Assembly (NCBI GenBank): GCA_943350395.1
Contig: CALRAD010000002.1
Span: 123,803-187,802 of the forward strand
Direction of reading: 5' to 3'
Length of the DNA stretch: 64,000 nucleotides
DNA from: Candidatus Peribacteria bacterium
Lineage (GTDB): Bacteria; Patescibacteriota; Gracilibacteria; Peribacterales; Peribacteraceae
Part shown: positions 38,455 through 47,930 of the stretch, in pieces
Numbering within the stretch: the first letter of the stretch is position 1
Layout: every line of letters starts with the position of its first letter
Made by a program: the position numbers and the translations under genes
The notes under the pieces: model-generated
What the model was told of the DNA's origin: nothing
Database searches by the model: none
Seen by the model: the letters and a program-made list of their open reading frames with translations, nothing else

Positions 38455-41136
38455 GTGCTCGAGAAAGCCTACGATCCGAAGGCAGTGGAAGACGCGATCT
38501 ATGCATCGTGGGAGAAGAGCGGCGCTTTTAAGCCCGAGTCATGTCCAAAAGACGGTGAGCCTTTTACGATCAGCATGCCGCCGCCGAACGCGACGGGGCA
38601 GCTGCATCTCGGGCATGCCGTGATGCTCGCACTCGAAGATATCTTCATTCGCTACGCGAGGATGAACGGCAAGCGTGCGCTCTGGGTTCCCGGCACCGAT
38701 CATGCGGCGATTGCGACGGAAAATGTCGTAATCAAGAGACTCAAGGAACAAGGCATGAAGGATCCGAGAAAAGAACTCGGTCGCGAGAAGTTGATTGCAA
38801 CGATCGCCGAATTCGTTGAAGAGAGTAAAGCAACGATCCGTTCACAGGTGCGTAAAATGGGAAGCAGTTGCGATTGGTCGCGTGAGCGATATACGTTCGA
38901 GCCGTCACTGAATCGTTGTGTGAACGAAGTGTTTGTGAAGATGCATGCAGACGGTCTGATTTATCGCGGTCATCGCATCGTGAATTGGGATCCGAAACTG
39001 CAGACCACGGTGTCGGATGACGAAGTCGTGTATAAAGAGGAGAAAGGGGTGTTCTTCACGTTTCAGTACGGACCATTTCAGATTTCTACTGCTCGCCCCG
39101 AGACGAAATTCGGCGACAAGTATGTTGTCATGCATCCGGATGATAAGCGCTACAAGAGGTACAAGCACGGTGATACGTTTGAGGCAGAGTGGATCAACGG
39201 TCCGGTGCGGGCAACCGTCATCAAGGATGAGTCCGTCGATCCCGAGTTTGGAACGGGCGTGATGACGATAACACCATGGCACGATCACATCGACTTTGAG
39301 ATCGCGGAGCGTCACGGGCTCGAGAAAGAGCAGATCATCGGTTTTGATGGTCGATTGCTCGAGATTGCGGGAGAGTTCTTCGGAAAAAAGATCGAAGAGG
39401 CGCGGCCGTTGATCGTCGAGAAGCTGAAAGCGAAAGGGCTTCTTGTGAAGGCAGACGAGAATTACGTTCACAATAAAGCAGTGAGCCAGCGCGGTGGTGG
39501 CAGTATCGAGCCGCAGATCAAGCTGCAGTGGTTCATTGATGTGAACAAAGAGGTTGTGCCGTGGCAGCAGAAAGGCTCCAAGAAGGCTGAGAAGATGAGC
39601 TTGAAGCAGATCATGCATTCGGTGGTGCATCACGGGGACGTCGAAATTATCCCCGATCGTTTTGGCAAAACATACTTTCACTGGATCGATAACCTTCGTG
39701 ACTGGTGCATCAGCAGACAAATTTGGTGGGGACACAGGATTCCGGTTTGGTATCGAGGTACCGACACAGCTGTCGGAGCGAAGGCTCCGGGTCCAGAGTG
39801 GAACCAAGACGAGGACACGCTCGATACATGGTTCAGTTCGGCACTCTGGACTTGGTCTACGCTCGTCGATCCGAAGAAAGCGGCGGACAGCACGTTGTCT
39901 TTGGAAGAAATTTTGAAGCAGAGTCCGGACTTTCAGGCATTCCATCCGACTGCCGTGATGGAGACGGGATACGATATTCTTTTTTTCTGGGTTGCTCGCA
40001 TGATTCTGATGACGACGTACGCAACAGGACAGATTCCATTCAAAACGGTCTATTTGCACGGGCTCATTCGTACGCGTGATGGGAGAAAGATGAGCAAGTC
40101 GGATCCTGAGACGATGATTGATCCTCTTGATATGATCAGCAAGTACGGTGCCGATGCGCTGAGACTTTCGATGATTGTCGGTCAGAGTGCCGGAGCAGAC
40201 AGCAGGCTCTATGAAGAGAAAATCGCAGGGTACCGTAATTTCATCAATAAGCTCTGGAATGCATCGCGCTTTGTTTTGATGCAGTGCGAGCAGGCTGGCA
40301 TCGATCCGAAAATGATCGACAAGCTGCCCGAAAACGCATCACTCTCGCTTGCTGATCGTGCGGTGCTGCATGCGTCCGAATGTTTGATTGCAGACATCAC
40401 GAAAGGACTTTCGGCGTACAGCCTGAGCGAAGCCGGAGACAGGCTTTACAGCTTTGTGTGGGATTATTTCTGTGATTGGTATCTGGAGCTTTCTAAGGGG
40501 ACTGCGAATCATGCGGTACTTGTGCATGTACTTCGAAGAATTCTGAAGCTTTTGCATCCGTATTGTCCGTTCGTGACGGAGCAATTGTGGGGACAGGTGA
40601 AGAAAACAGAAGATGGAGCACTGATCTTACAGTCTTGGCCTGCTCCGCATGAGAAACGAAAAGATGCGAAGGCGTTTGCAGATTTGCAAGTGCTGATCGA
40701 TGTCATCTCGTCGATTCGAAAGCTCCGTAACGATCACAACGTCGAGCCAGGCAAAGAGATTACGGTGACGATCGTCGGGAAAAAATTCTGCGAACTCCTG
40801 GAGTCGCAGGAAGCGCACATTCGGCGCATGTGCAAAGTCGGCAGTCTCACCTTCACAACAGATAGTGTAAAAGTTGAGAACGCGGCGAGTGCATTCCTCT
40901 CTGATATTGAAATTCATTTGTCTCTTGCAGGACTTTTTGATGCTGGAAAGCTGAAGGAGAGTTTGCTTAGAGAACAGGCAGAACTAACGAAATATGTTTC
41001 CGGTCTTCAGGGGAAGCTTTCGAACAAGAGCTTTGTTGATAAGGCTCCGAAAGAGCTTGTGGATGAGCAGAAAACGAAGCTTGCAGAGACAGAGGAGAAA
41101 CTGAAGAAGATAGAAGAGAGATTGAAAAACCTTTAG
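38455..41136 (+). CDS. valS: valyl-tRNA synthetase
   Basis: GTG start; PPPNATGQLHLGHA (HIGH-like), GRKMSKSDPETMIDP, C-terminal coiled coil. Confidence 0.96.
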   Translation: MLEKAYDPKAVEDAIYASWEKSGAFKPESCPKDGEPFTISMPPPNATGQLHLGHAVMLALEDIFIRYARMNGKRALWVPGTDHAAIATENVVIKRLKEQGMKDPRKELGREKLIATIAEFVEESKATIRSQVRKMGSSCDWSRERYTFEPSLNRCVNEVFVKMHADGLIYRGHRIVNWDPKLQTTVSDDEVVYKEEKGVFFTFQYGPFQISTARPETKFGDKYVVMHPDDKRYKRYKHGDTFEAEWINGPVRATVIKDESVDPEFGTGVMTITPWHDHIDFEIAERHGLEKEQIIGFDGRLLEIAGEFFGKKIEEARPLIVEKLKAKGLLVKADENYVHNKAVSQRGGGSIEPQIKLQWFIDVNKEVVPWQQKGSKKAEKMSLKQIMHSVVHHGDVEIIPDRFGKTYFHWIDNLRDWCISRQIWWGHRIPVWYRGTDTAVGAKAPGPEWNQDEDTLDTWFSSALWTWSTLVDPKKAADSTLSLEEILKQSPDFQAFHPTAVMETGYDILFFWVARMILMTTYATGQIPFKTVYLHGLIRTRDGRKMSKSDPETMIDPLDMISKYGADALRLSMIVGQSAGADSRLYEEKIAGYRNFINKLWNASRFVLMQCEQAGIDPKMIDKLPENASLSLADRAVLHASECLIADITKGLSAYSLSEAGDRLYSFVWDYFCDWYLELSKGTANHAVLVHVLRRILKLLHPYCPFVTEQLWGQVKKTEDGALILQSWPAPHEKRKDAKAFADLQVLIDVISSIRKLRNDHNVEPGKEITVTIVGKKFCELLESQEAHIRRMCKVGSLTFTTDSVKVENAASAFLSDIEIHLSLAGLFDAGKLKESLLREQAELTKYVSGLQGKLSNKSFVDKAPKELVDEQKTKLAETEEKLKKIEERLKNL

Positions 41137-42377
41137 GACAAGTCATCCTCAATGAGCGAAAAATCCAATTCCTGCGTAGTTCCGCTCTTCACGGGTAATG
41201 CCGCTGCTCTCGTGACACTGTTTCTGCCGAAGCGTGTCTGAATATCGTCGAGTGCCGCTTGCAAGCGTTCATCGCTGGCAGAGTGTGTGAGGTCTTCGAA
41301 GATCGATTGCTGGATATCTCCTGCAGAGCAGAGACCAAAGAGTGCTAATCCGATCTGATTCCATCGTTTCTTGTTTTCAGTCAATTCTTCCAGTGCCGAC
41401 AGAGCCGCAGGCATCATTGTCGAGACTGTGCAGAGCGGTTGATCGAATTTTCGGTGGGTACTGCTGTTCTCGTACTCGGCTGTTCGAAGATGAACGGAAA
41501 TCCCGCCGCACACCAGAGACTGTCTGCGCATCTTCATTGTGCAGTATTCGAGGTGCTTGAGGAGATGAGCCTTCAGGTGGTGTCTGTCGCTTGTGCCGCG
41601 GAATGTACGGCACCTCGAGATCGACTGTGGTGGGCGCGTGTCTTCTCTCACAGGGAATAAGCATTCACCCAGCAGTTCCCGTTTCATTTCGATGCCTTGC
41701 TTTCCGCACAGGCGGTTCAGGAGTTCATCTTCCGCCTGTGTCAGATCCCACGCAGTGGTGAATCCTGCTGCATCCGTTTTTATTTTTCGCTGTTTTCCGA
41801 TGCCCGGGACAGCGGTTATCAGTCGGTCTTTCAGGAATGTTTTTATGTCCATACCCCCATCCCCGACCCCTCCCCCGAGGGGGGAGGGGGGACGAACAAC
41901 AGTGATTCCCGCAGGTTTTCTATATTCTCCTGCCATTTTTGCGAGCAATTTACTTGATGCGACGCCGATGGAGACACCGATGTCCGTTTCGGAGAGAATC
42001 TTTGCTTGGATGTTGCGAGCCCACAACTCTGCATTCTTCGGTGCACCGCCGACAAGGGATGTGAGATCCACAAACCACTCGTCGATCGACGTTTGCTCGA
42101 CGATCGGACAGATGTTTTTGAGAATCGATTCGATTTGCTCCGATGCAATAGCGGTTTCTCTAAAATCCGCAGCCATCTCGATAGCGCTTGGAACAAGCAG
42201 TCTGGCTTCCCTGAGGCGCATACCCGTTTTTACGCCGAACGCTTTCGCTTCGTAGCTTGCGGCGATCACGCAGCCACCACCCATACCGACTGCGAGCAGA
42301 GGTTTCCCTTTCAGATGCGGATGTTTGCGAACGAGCACGGATGCAAAAAATGCATCAGCATCAATGTGGGCGATCAT
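41133..42377 (-). CDS. dinB: Y-family DNA polymerase (DinB/UmuC-type)
   Basis: MIAHIDADAFFASV, EQTSIDEWFVDLT, 'GVSIGVASSKLLAKMAGEYRKPAGI', 'LITAVPGIGKQRKIK'; adjacent to lexA. Confidence 0.9.
   Translation of the reverse strand: MIAHIDADAFFASVLVRKHPHLKGKPLLAVGMGGGCVIAASYEAKAFGVKTGMRLREARLLVPSAIEMAADFRETAIASEQIESILKNICPIVEQTSIDEWFVDLTSLVGGAPKNAELWARNIQAKILSETDIGVSIGVASSKLLAKMAGEYRKPAGITVVRPPSPLGGGVGDGGMDIKTFLKDRLITAVPGIGKQRKIKTDAAGFTTAWDLTQAEDELLNRLCGKQGIEMKRELLGECLFPVREDTRPPQSISRCRTFRGTSDRHHLKAHLLKHLEYCTMKMRRQSLVCGGISVHLRTAEYENSSTHRKFDQPLCTVSTMMPAALSALEELTENKKRWNQIGLALFGLCSAGDIQQSIFEDLTHSASDERLQAALDDIQTRFGRNSVTRAAALPVKSGTTQELDFSLIEDDLS
41852..41893. repeat. palindromic-element end (type A) inserted within dinB
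   Basis: tacccccatccccgacccctcccccgaggggggaggggggac; encodes PPSPLGGGVGDGG in the dinB frame. Confidence 0.8.
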
Positions 42378-42378
42378 G

Positions 42379-42987
42379 TTAGTAGTACTTTCTGACGGTA
42401 CCGGTGACCACGCCTGCGATTTTCAGTTCTTCCATCGCGAAGAGATCGGGGTACTCGGGGTTCTCGGCTTGCAGATAGAATTTTCCTTGGCCCTTTTTGA
42501 GTCTTTTAAGCGTAAATTCTCCGTCCATGACGCCGACGACGATGTCTTCTGGCTTTGGTTGGCGGCTTCTGTTCACGATCACGAGATCTCCTTCGCGAAT
42601 GCCGGCGTTGATCATGCTATCGCCTTTCACGCGGAGCAGAAATGTTGAAGATCTGTCTTTCACGAGATAATTTTCGAGTGTGATCTTCTCTTCAGCATGC
42701 TCTTCGACCGGAGCTGCGAAGCCGGCGGCGATGGGACCGAAAAGGGGGAGTGTCATCGGGAGAAAGGAAGGATCGTTCTGGGGCATCGAGACGATCTTGA
42801 TTCGACCTTTCGGATCTTTCTCAAGTTGGCCTTCCGTGACGAGCGTATTCACGACTTTTGCGACGGAGTTCTTGCTCCGGACACCGAAAGCGACAGCAAG
42901 GTCCGCAAGGGAGGGTGAGTAGCCGCGCTTGTTCTGGAACTCGGTGATGTAATTCAGAACGGTTCTCTGGTGGGGAGTGAGGGTCAT
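42379..42987 (-). CDS. lexA: LexA repressor
   Basis: N-term wHTH, cleavage motif 'IAAGFAAPVEE', catalytic 'VKGDSMINAGIREGD' and 'GEFTLKRLKK'. Confidence 0.94.
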   Translation of the reverse strand: MTLTPHQRTVLNYITEFQNKRGYSPSLADLAVAFGVRSKNSVAKVVNTLVTEGQLEKDPKGRIKIVSMPQNDPSFLPMTLPLFGPIAAGFAAPVEEHAEEKITLENYLVKDRSSTFLLRVKGDSMINAGIREGDLVIVNRSRQPKPEDIVVGVMDGEFTLKRLKKGQGKFYLQAENPEYPDLFAMEELKIAGVVTGTVRKYY

Positions 42988-42996
42988 GGAGGTGCG

Positions 42997-43042
42997 GGGA
43001 ACAATCGTCCACCATGATAGGTGTACGTTTGTCCACAGTCAA
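42997..43042 (-). promoter_or_regulatory. predicted lexA-dinB promoter with two candidate LexA operators
   Basis: minus strand: -35 TTGACT (43037-43042), 17-nt spacer containing GTGGACAAACGTACAC (43021-43036), -10 TATCAT (43014-43019), then second dyad GTGGACGATTGTTCCC (42997-43012). Confidence 0.6.
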
Positions 43043-43047
43043 GAACA

Positions 43048-43950
43048 TCAGCCGATTTTGTCCATCTCTTTCTCTTTGATCAGTTCCATGTACATAATTG
43101 TCCACACGGCCTGCTTGAAGACATGCAGGTACGTGAAGAAGTATGCGGCGACCATCGTCAGGATCAGCCCGATGAATCCGGCAATCGAGTAGCTGACGAT
43201 CGGTTGGAAGATGTAGGTGAGTCCGAGTCCGATGCCGAGCATCGCAAGCGGGACGAGGACGATGACAAGGGTGTTGATGAAGATGCGAATGGAGATGACA
43301 AAGAGGAGCATCGCCAGAAACATGACGTGCGGCATGTAGCTCATGATGAGCTTTACGCTTTTCGCTCCGGCTGCGAAGATGCCGAGCTTCTCCACGACGA
43401 CGCCCGATTCCGTGAAGCTGGAGAAGAATTTGATGACGTTCGAGATGAGCCAGACGATTGTGGCGACGACGATCATCATGCCTTTGAACCCTCCTCCGTA
43501 GCGCAGGATAACTGAGATGGCCGTGACGAAGATCGAGAAGCTTGAGAAGATGAACACTTCGTGGACGGCGAGAATCGGGAAGAAATTGTAGATTGCCAGG
43601 ACGAAGCCTCCTTGGACTTTTTCTTTTCCATGCGCTTTTGCGGTCAGTCCGATGATGGCGCCGTCGGCGAAGCTTGGAACAAAGAGTTCGATAATGAGCA
43701 GAAGAATGAACCCGCTGACGAGTGTCACAAAGAGCCAGAACGGGATCGCGTTATACAGCATGATCTCGATGTCGAAGAGACCGCCGCCCTCGCCCTTGAA
43801 GTAGCTGTAGATAAAGTAAATTTGATAGACGAGTAGTTTTACGTCCAGCAGAATTTCGAAGAATGAACCGAAGAACCCCCATCGCTTGAGTTGGGTCTCG
43901 GTTGTGGTAACGGCCCAAGATTTCGCGATGATTTCGCGGGGAGTGAGCAT
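43048..43950 (-). CDS. hypothetical polytopic membrane protein
   Basis: 300 aa, multiple TM segments, ATG start. Confidence 0.8.
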   Translation of the reverse strand: MLTPREIIAKSWAVTTTETQLKRWGFFGSFFEILLDVKLLVYQIYFIYSYFKGEGGGLFDIEIMLYNAIPFWLFVTLVSGFILLLIIELFVPSFADGAIIGLTAKAHGKEKVQGGFVLAIYNFFPILAVHEVFIFSSFSIFVTAISVILRYGGGFKGMMIVVATIVWLISNVIKFFSSFTESGVVVEKLGIFAAGAKSVKLIMSYMPHVMFLAMLLFVISIRIFINTLVIVLVPLAMLGIGLGLTYIFQPIVSYSIAGFIGLILTMVAAYFFTYLHVFKQAVWTIMYMELIKEKEMDKIG

Positions 43951-43963
43951 AGAAGAAAATTCT

Positions 43964-45505
43964 TTAGCGAAGAAGATCCTGAAGCGGATCGTATCTATAA
44001 TCCTTGCCGAGCACGATCAGGAGATCGGGTTTCTCTTCTCCAAAGCTTCCTTCCGGAGGAGTCTTCATTTCGGTGAAGTCGAAGAGACCGGAGAGTAGCG
44101 AGAGTGTTGGTTCCATGTTTTTTGTATTGTCTTGGCGCACGCTCATCCATGAACGATCGAAGGGAGTATTCGGACTCTTGGCGAAGTTCCGCGTTTTGAT
44201 CACATTGAATCCGTAACGAGTCAGTTCCGCTCCGAGGAGACGCGCCGATCCTTCTTTTGCTCCTGCATTGGCGATCAGGATGCTCGGAGGATCGATGAAC
44301 GCTTCGCGATGCGTTGTCAGCAGCGTCACGAGAGCCTGAAGCTGTTTCCATGTGATTGGAAATTCGGGAATCGATACCGGAAGAAATACCGCAGCACCAT
44401 CAAATTCTTCGCGTGGCGGTGCGTAGAGGAATCCGCCTCCCTCGCTCAGCCCTCCGAAAAGTCCATTCTGATCCGAAAGCTGCATATTGATGATGTTTTG
44501 CCGGTCGATCTTCTTAGCAAAATCGGCAAAGCCAAGAAGTTCACGTGCCTGAAATGTCGTTTCCATATTCTTCGAGACGATGCCCATGATGTCGCTGATT
44601 TTACGCGGGCTTTTGAGGATTCCTTTGTCCTTCGCCTTCTCGGATGCGGCGACAATGATCTGTTGTTGCCTTGCCGAACGAGAGAAATCGCTCGTTGAGT
44701 GTCTGCTCCTCGCGTACTTGAGTGCAGTTGCACCATCGAGATGTTGCAGTCCTTTGCCGATTCGGAATTCTTCGTACGTATAATTCGGTCCTGGGTATTC
44801 GGAGTCGATCAGGTCTTCCGGTACATCGATATCGATGCCGCCGAGTGCGTCGATTGTTTGCTCGAAGCCGGAGAAATTTAGCTTGATCGTGCCGTGAATC
44901 TGCAGTCCGAGTGCTTTGCCGATCTCTCTTGCAAGTTCCCGCATAGACTCCGCCGACGCTTCACCTCGTTCCGTTCCTTTCCTGATGAGGGATGATTTGT
45001 AATCTCTGTAGAGGCTGTTGACTCGACCCTTCCCCATTTTTTCGGTCGAGAGGAAGTAGAGATCTCTCGGCAAGGAGAGCATAACGGCACTTTTCGTGGC
45101 GCTTGGATCCAGGCTGACGACCATGACGGTGTCCGTCAGATCGACTCCATCGTGATCGCTGTTCCCTTCGCCGAGAAGCAGCATATTGGTGAAACCGTGT
45201 TCGTCATGGGCGGGTGCGGTGCTCACGACTCGCACCATGCTCGAGAGGGAGATGACCTTGATGCGTGCAAGTACTTTCAGCGTTCCGATCAGGAGCAGAA
45301 GAATGAGAAGTCCTGCAAGAAGCACGGTCACGCTGCGTTTCAAAAAGCGAGTGCGTTTCTGGCTTTCGATCACCTCCTCTTCGCGATGCCTCATCTGATG
45401 ATAGAGATGGACGGCTGCTTCCAGTATTCCCGTACCGATGACCGCGTACTTTCGAAATTTCCCCGGTTTCTTCTCTTCGCGAATGGGTCGGATAGTGAAT
45501 GACAT
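43964..45505 (-). CDS. LytR-CpsA-Psr (LCP) family protein with LytR_C domain
   Basis: TM then 'NMLLLGEGNSDHDGVDLTDTVMVVSLDPSATKSAVMLSLPRDLYF', 'YEEFRIGKGLQHLDGATALKYARSRHSTSDFSRSARQQQII'. Confidence 0.92.
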   Translation of the reverse strand: MSFTIRPIREEKKPGKFRKYAVIGTGILEAAVHLYHQMRHREEEVIESQKRTRFLKRSVTVLLAGLLILLLLIGTLKVLARIKVISLSSMVRVVSTAPAHDEHGFTNMLLLGEGNSDHDGVDLTDTVMVVSLDPSATKSAVMLSLPRDLYFLSTEKMGKGRVNSLYRDYKSSLIRKGTERGEASAESMRELAREIGKALGLQIHGTIKLNFSGFEQTIDALGGIDIDVPEDLIDSEYPGPNYTYEEFRIGKGLQHLDGATALKYARSRHSTSDFSRSARQQQIIVAASEKAKDKGILKSPRKISDIMGIVSKNMETTFQARELLGFADFAKKIDRQNIINMQLSDQNGLFGGLSEGGGFLYAPPREEFDGAAVFLPVSIPEFPITWKQLQALVTLLTTHREAFIDPPSILIANAGAKEGSARLLGAELTRYGFNVIKTRNFAKSPNTPFDRSWMSVRQDNTKNMEPTLSLLSGLFDFTEMKTPPEGSFGEEKPDLLIVLGKDYRYDPLQDLLR

Positions 45506-45515
45506 CGCAAGGATT

Positions 45516-46061
45516 CTACCGATCTTTGTCGTACGTGACCATCGACTCGAGTGGCTTTCTCTGGTGTTCGCGCGAAGCGTCTTCATCACCTTTCCTCATA
45601 TGCCCGAGCATCAGTCCGCCGACGACGATCTGATGATCTTTGAGTTTCAAGACATCGTGTGCCGGTCCATGATGCAACGATACCCAGCAGCTGCCAATCT
45701 CGAGTGCAGTTGCCGCAAGCATCATGCTGTGACCGGCCACGGCACACGAGTATTCCATTTCGCGCGGATTCCAGAGCGTATCAGGCGAGACAACCTCTGC
45801 GGTCTTGTCGCACACGATGACGATGAAAGCGCCTGCGCCCGCGACAAAATTTCCATAACACGATGCATCCATCAGCTTTGTTTTCATTGTTGGATCCCGC
45901 ACCACGTAGAAATGCCACGGCTGGGTGTTCTCGACACTCGGTGCGATTCTTCCTGCCTCCAGAATTTTCGTGAGCATACCTTGGTCCAGTACTTCATCCG
46001 AGAAATATCGGATGCTTCTGCGTTTGGTCATCAGTGTCATCAGTTGGTCGTAGGTGGACAT
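45516..46061 (-). CDS. nitroreductase family protein
   Basis: MTKRRSIRYFSDEVLDQGMLTKILEAGRIAPSVENTQPWHFYVV. Confidence 0.9.
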   Translation of the reverse strand: MSTYDQLMTLMTKRRSIRYFSDEVLDQGMLTKILEAGRIAPSVENTQPWHFYVVRDPTMKTKLMDASCYGNFVAGAGAFIVIVCDKTAEVVSPDTLWNPREMEYSCAVAGHSMMLAATALEIGSCWVSLHHGPAHDVLKLKDHQIVVGGLMLGHMRKGDEDASREHQRKPLESMVTYDKDR

Positions 46062-46121
46062 ACAAGGGGAGGGGAACAGTGAGAGTATACGCTATTTCGA
46101 ATATGGATAATTTGCAGAGGA

Positions 46122-46150
46122 AATAAAAAACCCCGTTTTCACGGGGCTTC
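46122..46150 (-). terminator. rho-independent terminator
   Basis: minus strand: AGCCCCGTGAAAACGGGGTTTTTTATTT. Confidence 0.8.
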
Positions 46151-46171
46151 TTCGTAGAATCGACCGAATGC

Positions 46172-46465
46172 TTACATAGCACCGCCATTGTCTTTCTCTG
46201 CTTTGAAGCAGTTGAGACAAAGAACTGGGCGACCGCCCTCGGATTCCGGACGTGGCTTGAATGGAACCTCGCAAGCCGTGCCGCATTTTGCGCAGGTTGC
46301 AGGGAACATCTGCCTCGTCGCGTTTTTCTCCTGCTTGCGCTTGTCGCGACAGTCTTTGCACCTCTGAGGTGCAGCAAGACCGCGCTCGGCGTAGAAGGCT
46401 TGTTCACCCTCGGTGAACGTAAAGGCTGCGCCGCAATCGCGGCAGGTGATCTGTTGATCAGCCAT
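46172..46465 (-). CDS. zinc-ribbon protein with multiple CxxC motifs
   Basis: MADQQITCRDCGAAFTFTEGEQAFYAERGLAAPQRCKDCRDKRK...CAKCG...LCLNCFKAE. Confidence 0.8.
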   Translation of the reverse strand: MADQQITCRDCGAAFTFTEGEQAFYAERGLAAPQRCKDCRDKRKQEKNATRQMFPATCAKCGTACEVPFKPRPESEGGRPVLCLNCFKAEKDNGGAM

Positions 46466-46635
46466 AAAAAAGAAAGAAAAAAGGAAGTAAAATTGCACAC
46501 GTTCCTTCTTTTCTAGCTTCTTCGGGATTGTATTCCGCGGGTCAGACTATTCGAGAGAGGTCGTTTTGCATTTCTACTTTATTCCTTTGGCACGGTTTCG
46601 TCAAGAGGATCTCATGATGTGAAGTCCTGCAATAA

Positions 46636-46668
46636 AAAAGAGGAACCAAGGCATTGGTTCCTCTTTTT
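46636..46668 (-). terminator. rho-independent terminator after rplL
   Basis: AAAAAGAGGAACCAA-ggca-TTGGTTCCTCTTTTT. Confidence 0.85.
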
Positions 46669-46681
46669 GTTGTCTTCGTGA

Positions 46682-47074
46682 TTATTTCAGCGTGACTTTT
46701 CCTCCTGCTGCTTCGATTTTCTTTTTGATGTCGGCAGCAGCGTCTTTGGCAACACCCTTCTTGAGCATGGAGGGAGCCTTGTCGACGAGGTCTTTGGCCT
46801 CGCCGAGACCGAGCTGCGTAAGCTCGCGAACGACTTTGATGATGGCGATTTTCTGCGCACCGGCGTCGGTGAGCTCGACATCGTAACTGGACTTCTCTTC
46901 TGCTGCGGCTGCAGCAGGAGCAGCAGCGGCTGCAGCGGCGACCGGAGCGGCGGCGGAGATGCCGTATTGCTTCTCCATAAATTTAACGACGTTATTCAGC
47001 TGGATCACGTTGAGTTTCTCCAGAGCGTCGATGACTGCCTGCTCCTCTTTTGTGAGGGTGGATGCGTCTGACAT
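46682..47074 (-). CDS. rplL: 50S ribosomal protein L7/L12
   Basis: 'EEKSSYDVELTDAGAQKIAIIKVVRELTQLGLGEAKDLVDKAPSMLKKGVAKDAAADIKKKIEAAGGKVTLK'; Ala-rich hinge. Confidence 0.96.
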   Translation of the reverse strand: MSDASTLTKEEQAVIDALEKLNVIQLNNVVKFMEKQYGISAAAPVAAAAAAAPAAAAAEEKSSYDVELTDAGAQKIAIIKVVRELTQLGLGEAKDLVDKAPSMLKKGVAKDAAADIKKKIEAAGGKVTLK

Positions 47075-47108
47075 AGGAAGTAGGGGAAAAAGAGGGGATA
47101 AAAAGTGA

Positions 47109-47708
47109 TTACACAGTGGGGGCAGCAGCAGGTGCTGCAATTTCCGGAGCGGCGGCAACCGTTTCTGTCGAAACCGGAACGGCTTCAGCTTTGTTCTTTG
47201 CAATTTCGCTTAAGAGTCTTGCAAAGCCCGTGAGCGGACTTCCGCAGGCGGAAGCGAAGGATACGAGAGGACTCATACACATCGATGCGAACGTTGCGAG
47301 GAGGATCTGCTTGCTTGGGATCGTTGCGAGGTCGTTGGCTTCGGTTTGAGACAGGATTTTTCCGGAGAAAATTCCTCCGATCAGCTTGATTGGCGGATGC
47401 GTTTTACCGAACGTGAAAGCGACGCTGGCGCCGGAAGTCGGCTCTTTCATGCTGAAGATGCAGGCAATGCCACCCGGGAGCATTTCGTCTTTGATTTCCG
47501 GGACTTTGGCTTCTTTTGCCGCGAGTTGGATTAGGGATTTTTTGGCAACCTGCATTTCGGCATGTTCTTTTCTGAGTGCCGAGCGCAACTTCGTGATGTC
47601 GGCGACCGTCAGTCCGAGGTACTGGGTGAAGATCACAGAGGATGCTTTCGACATTTTGTCTTTCAATTCAGTGATCTGAATTGCCTTCTGAGAGCGAGAG
47701 AGAGCCAT
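47109..47708 (-). CDS. rplJ: 50S ribosomal protein L10
   Basis: MALSRSQKAIQITELKDKMSKASSVIFTQYLGLTVADITKLRSALRKEHAEMQVAKKSL; upstream of rplL. Confidence 0.93.
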   Translation of the reverse strand: MALSRSQKAIQITELKDKMSKASSVIFTQYLGLTVADITKLRSALRKEHAEMQVAKKSLIQLAAKEAKVPEIKDEMLPGGIACIFSMKEPTSGASVAFTFGKTHPPIKLIGGIFSGKILSQTEANDLATIPSKQILLATFASMCMSPLVSFASACGSPLTGFARLLSEIAKNKAEAVPVSTETVAAAPEIAAPAAAPTV

Positions 47709-47725
47709 AATGGGGGTTTGGGGTC

Positions 47726-47870
47726 AAAAAAAAGCTGATCTCCGTCCGGGAGACCAGCGAGGAACACGGCACGATCCACCAAGCCGGAGCCGGGTGAGCG
47801 CTGCTGTACTCCTCGGGAGGATTTACGTTCAGCCTGGGGCCTAGTACCTCCGGTCTTCGGACTTGAGCCA
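47726..47870 (-). promoter_or_regulatory. ribosomal protein L10 leader with terminator-like hairpin
   Basis: ~145 nt structured 5' UTR of rplJ (CCGAAGACCGGAGGTACTAGG...) ending in CTGGTCTCC-cggac-GGAGATCAG-CTTTTTTTT. Confidence 0.6.
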
Positions 47871-47899
47871 AGCATACGCAGGACCGAGGAAGATGTCAA
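47871..47899 (-). promoter_or_regulatory. predicted sigma70 promoter of rplJ-rplL
   Basis: minus strand TTGACA (47894-47899), 17-nt spacer, TATGCT (47871-47876). Confidence 0.65.
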
Positions 47900-47930
47900 C
47901 TGCGGTTTGTGTTATACTTCGTTCTCTTCT

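Noticed and set aside
38905-40059. 384-aa antisense ORF over valS
   Set aside because: Lies opposite a strongly conserved gene; composition is the typical by-product of codon bias (Arg/His/Cys-rich) with no domain.
43095-43115. GTGTGGACAATTATGTACATG as a third LexA box near lexA
   Set aside because: Half-site spacing differs from the N4 dyads and it lies inside the coding end of the neighbouring membrane-protein gene.
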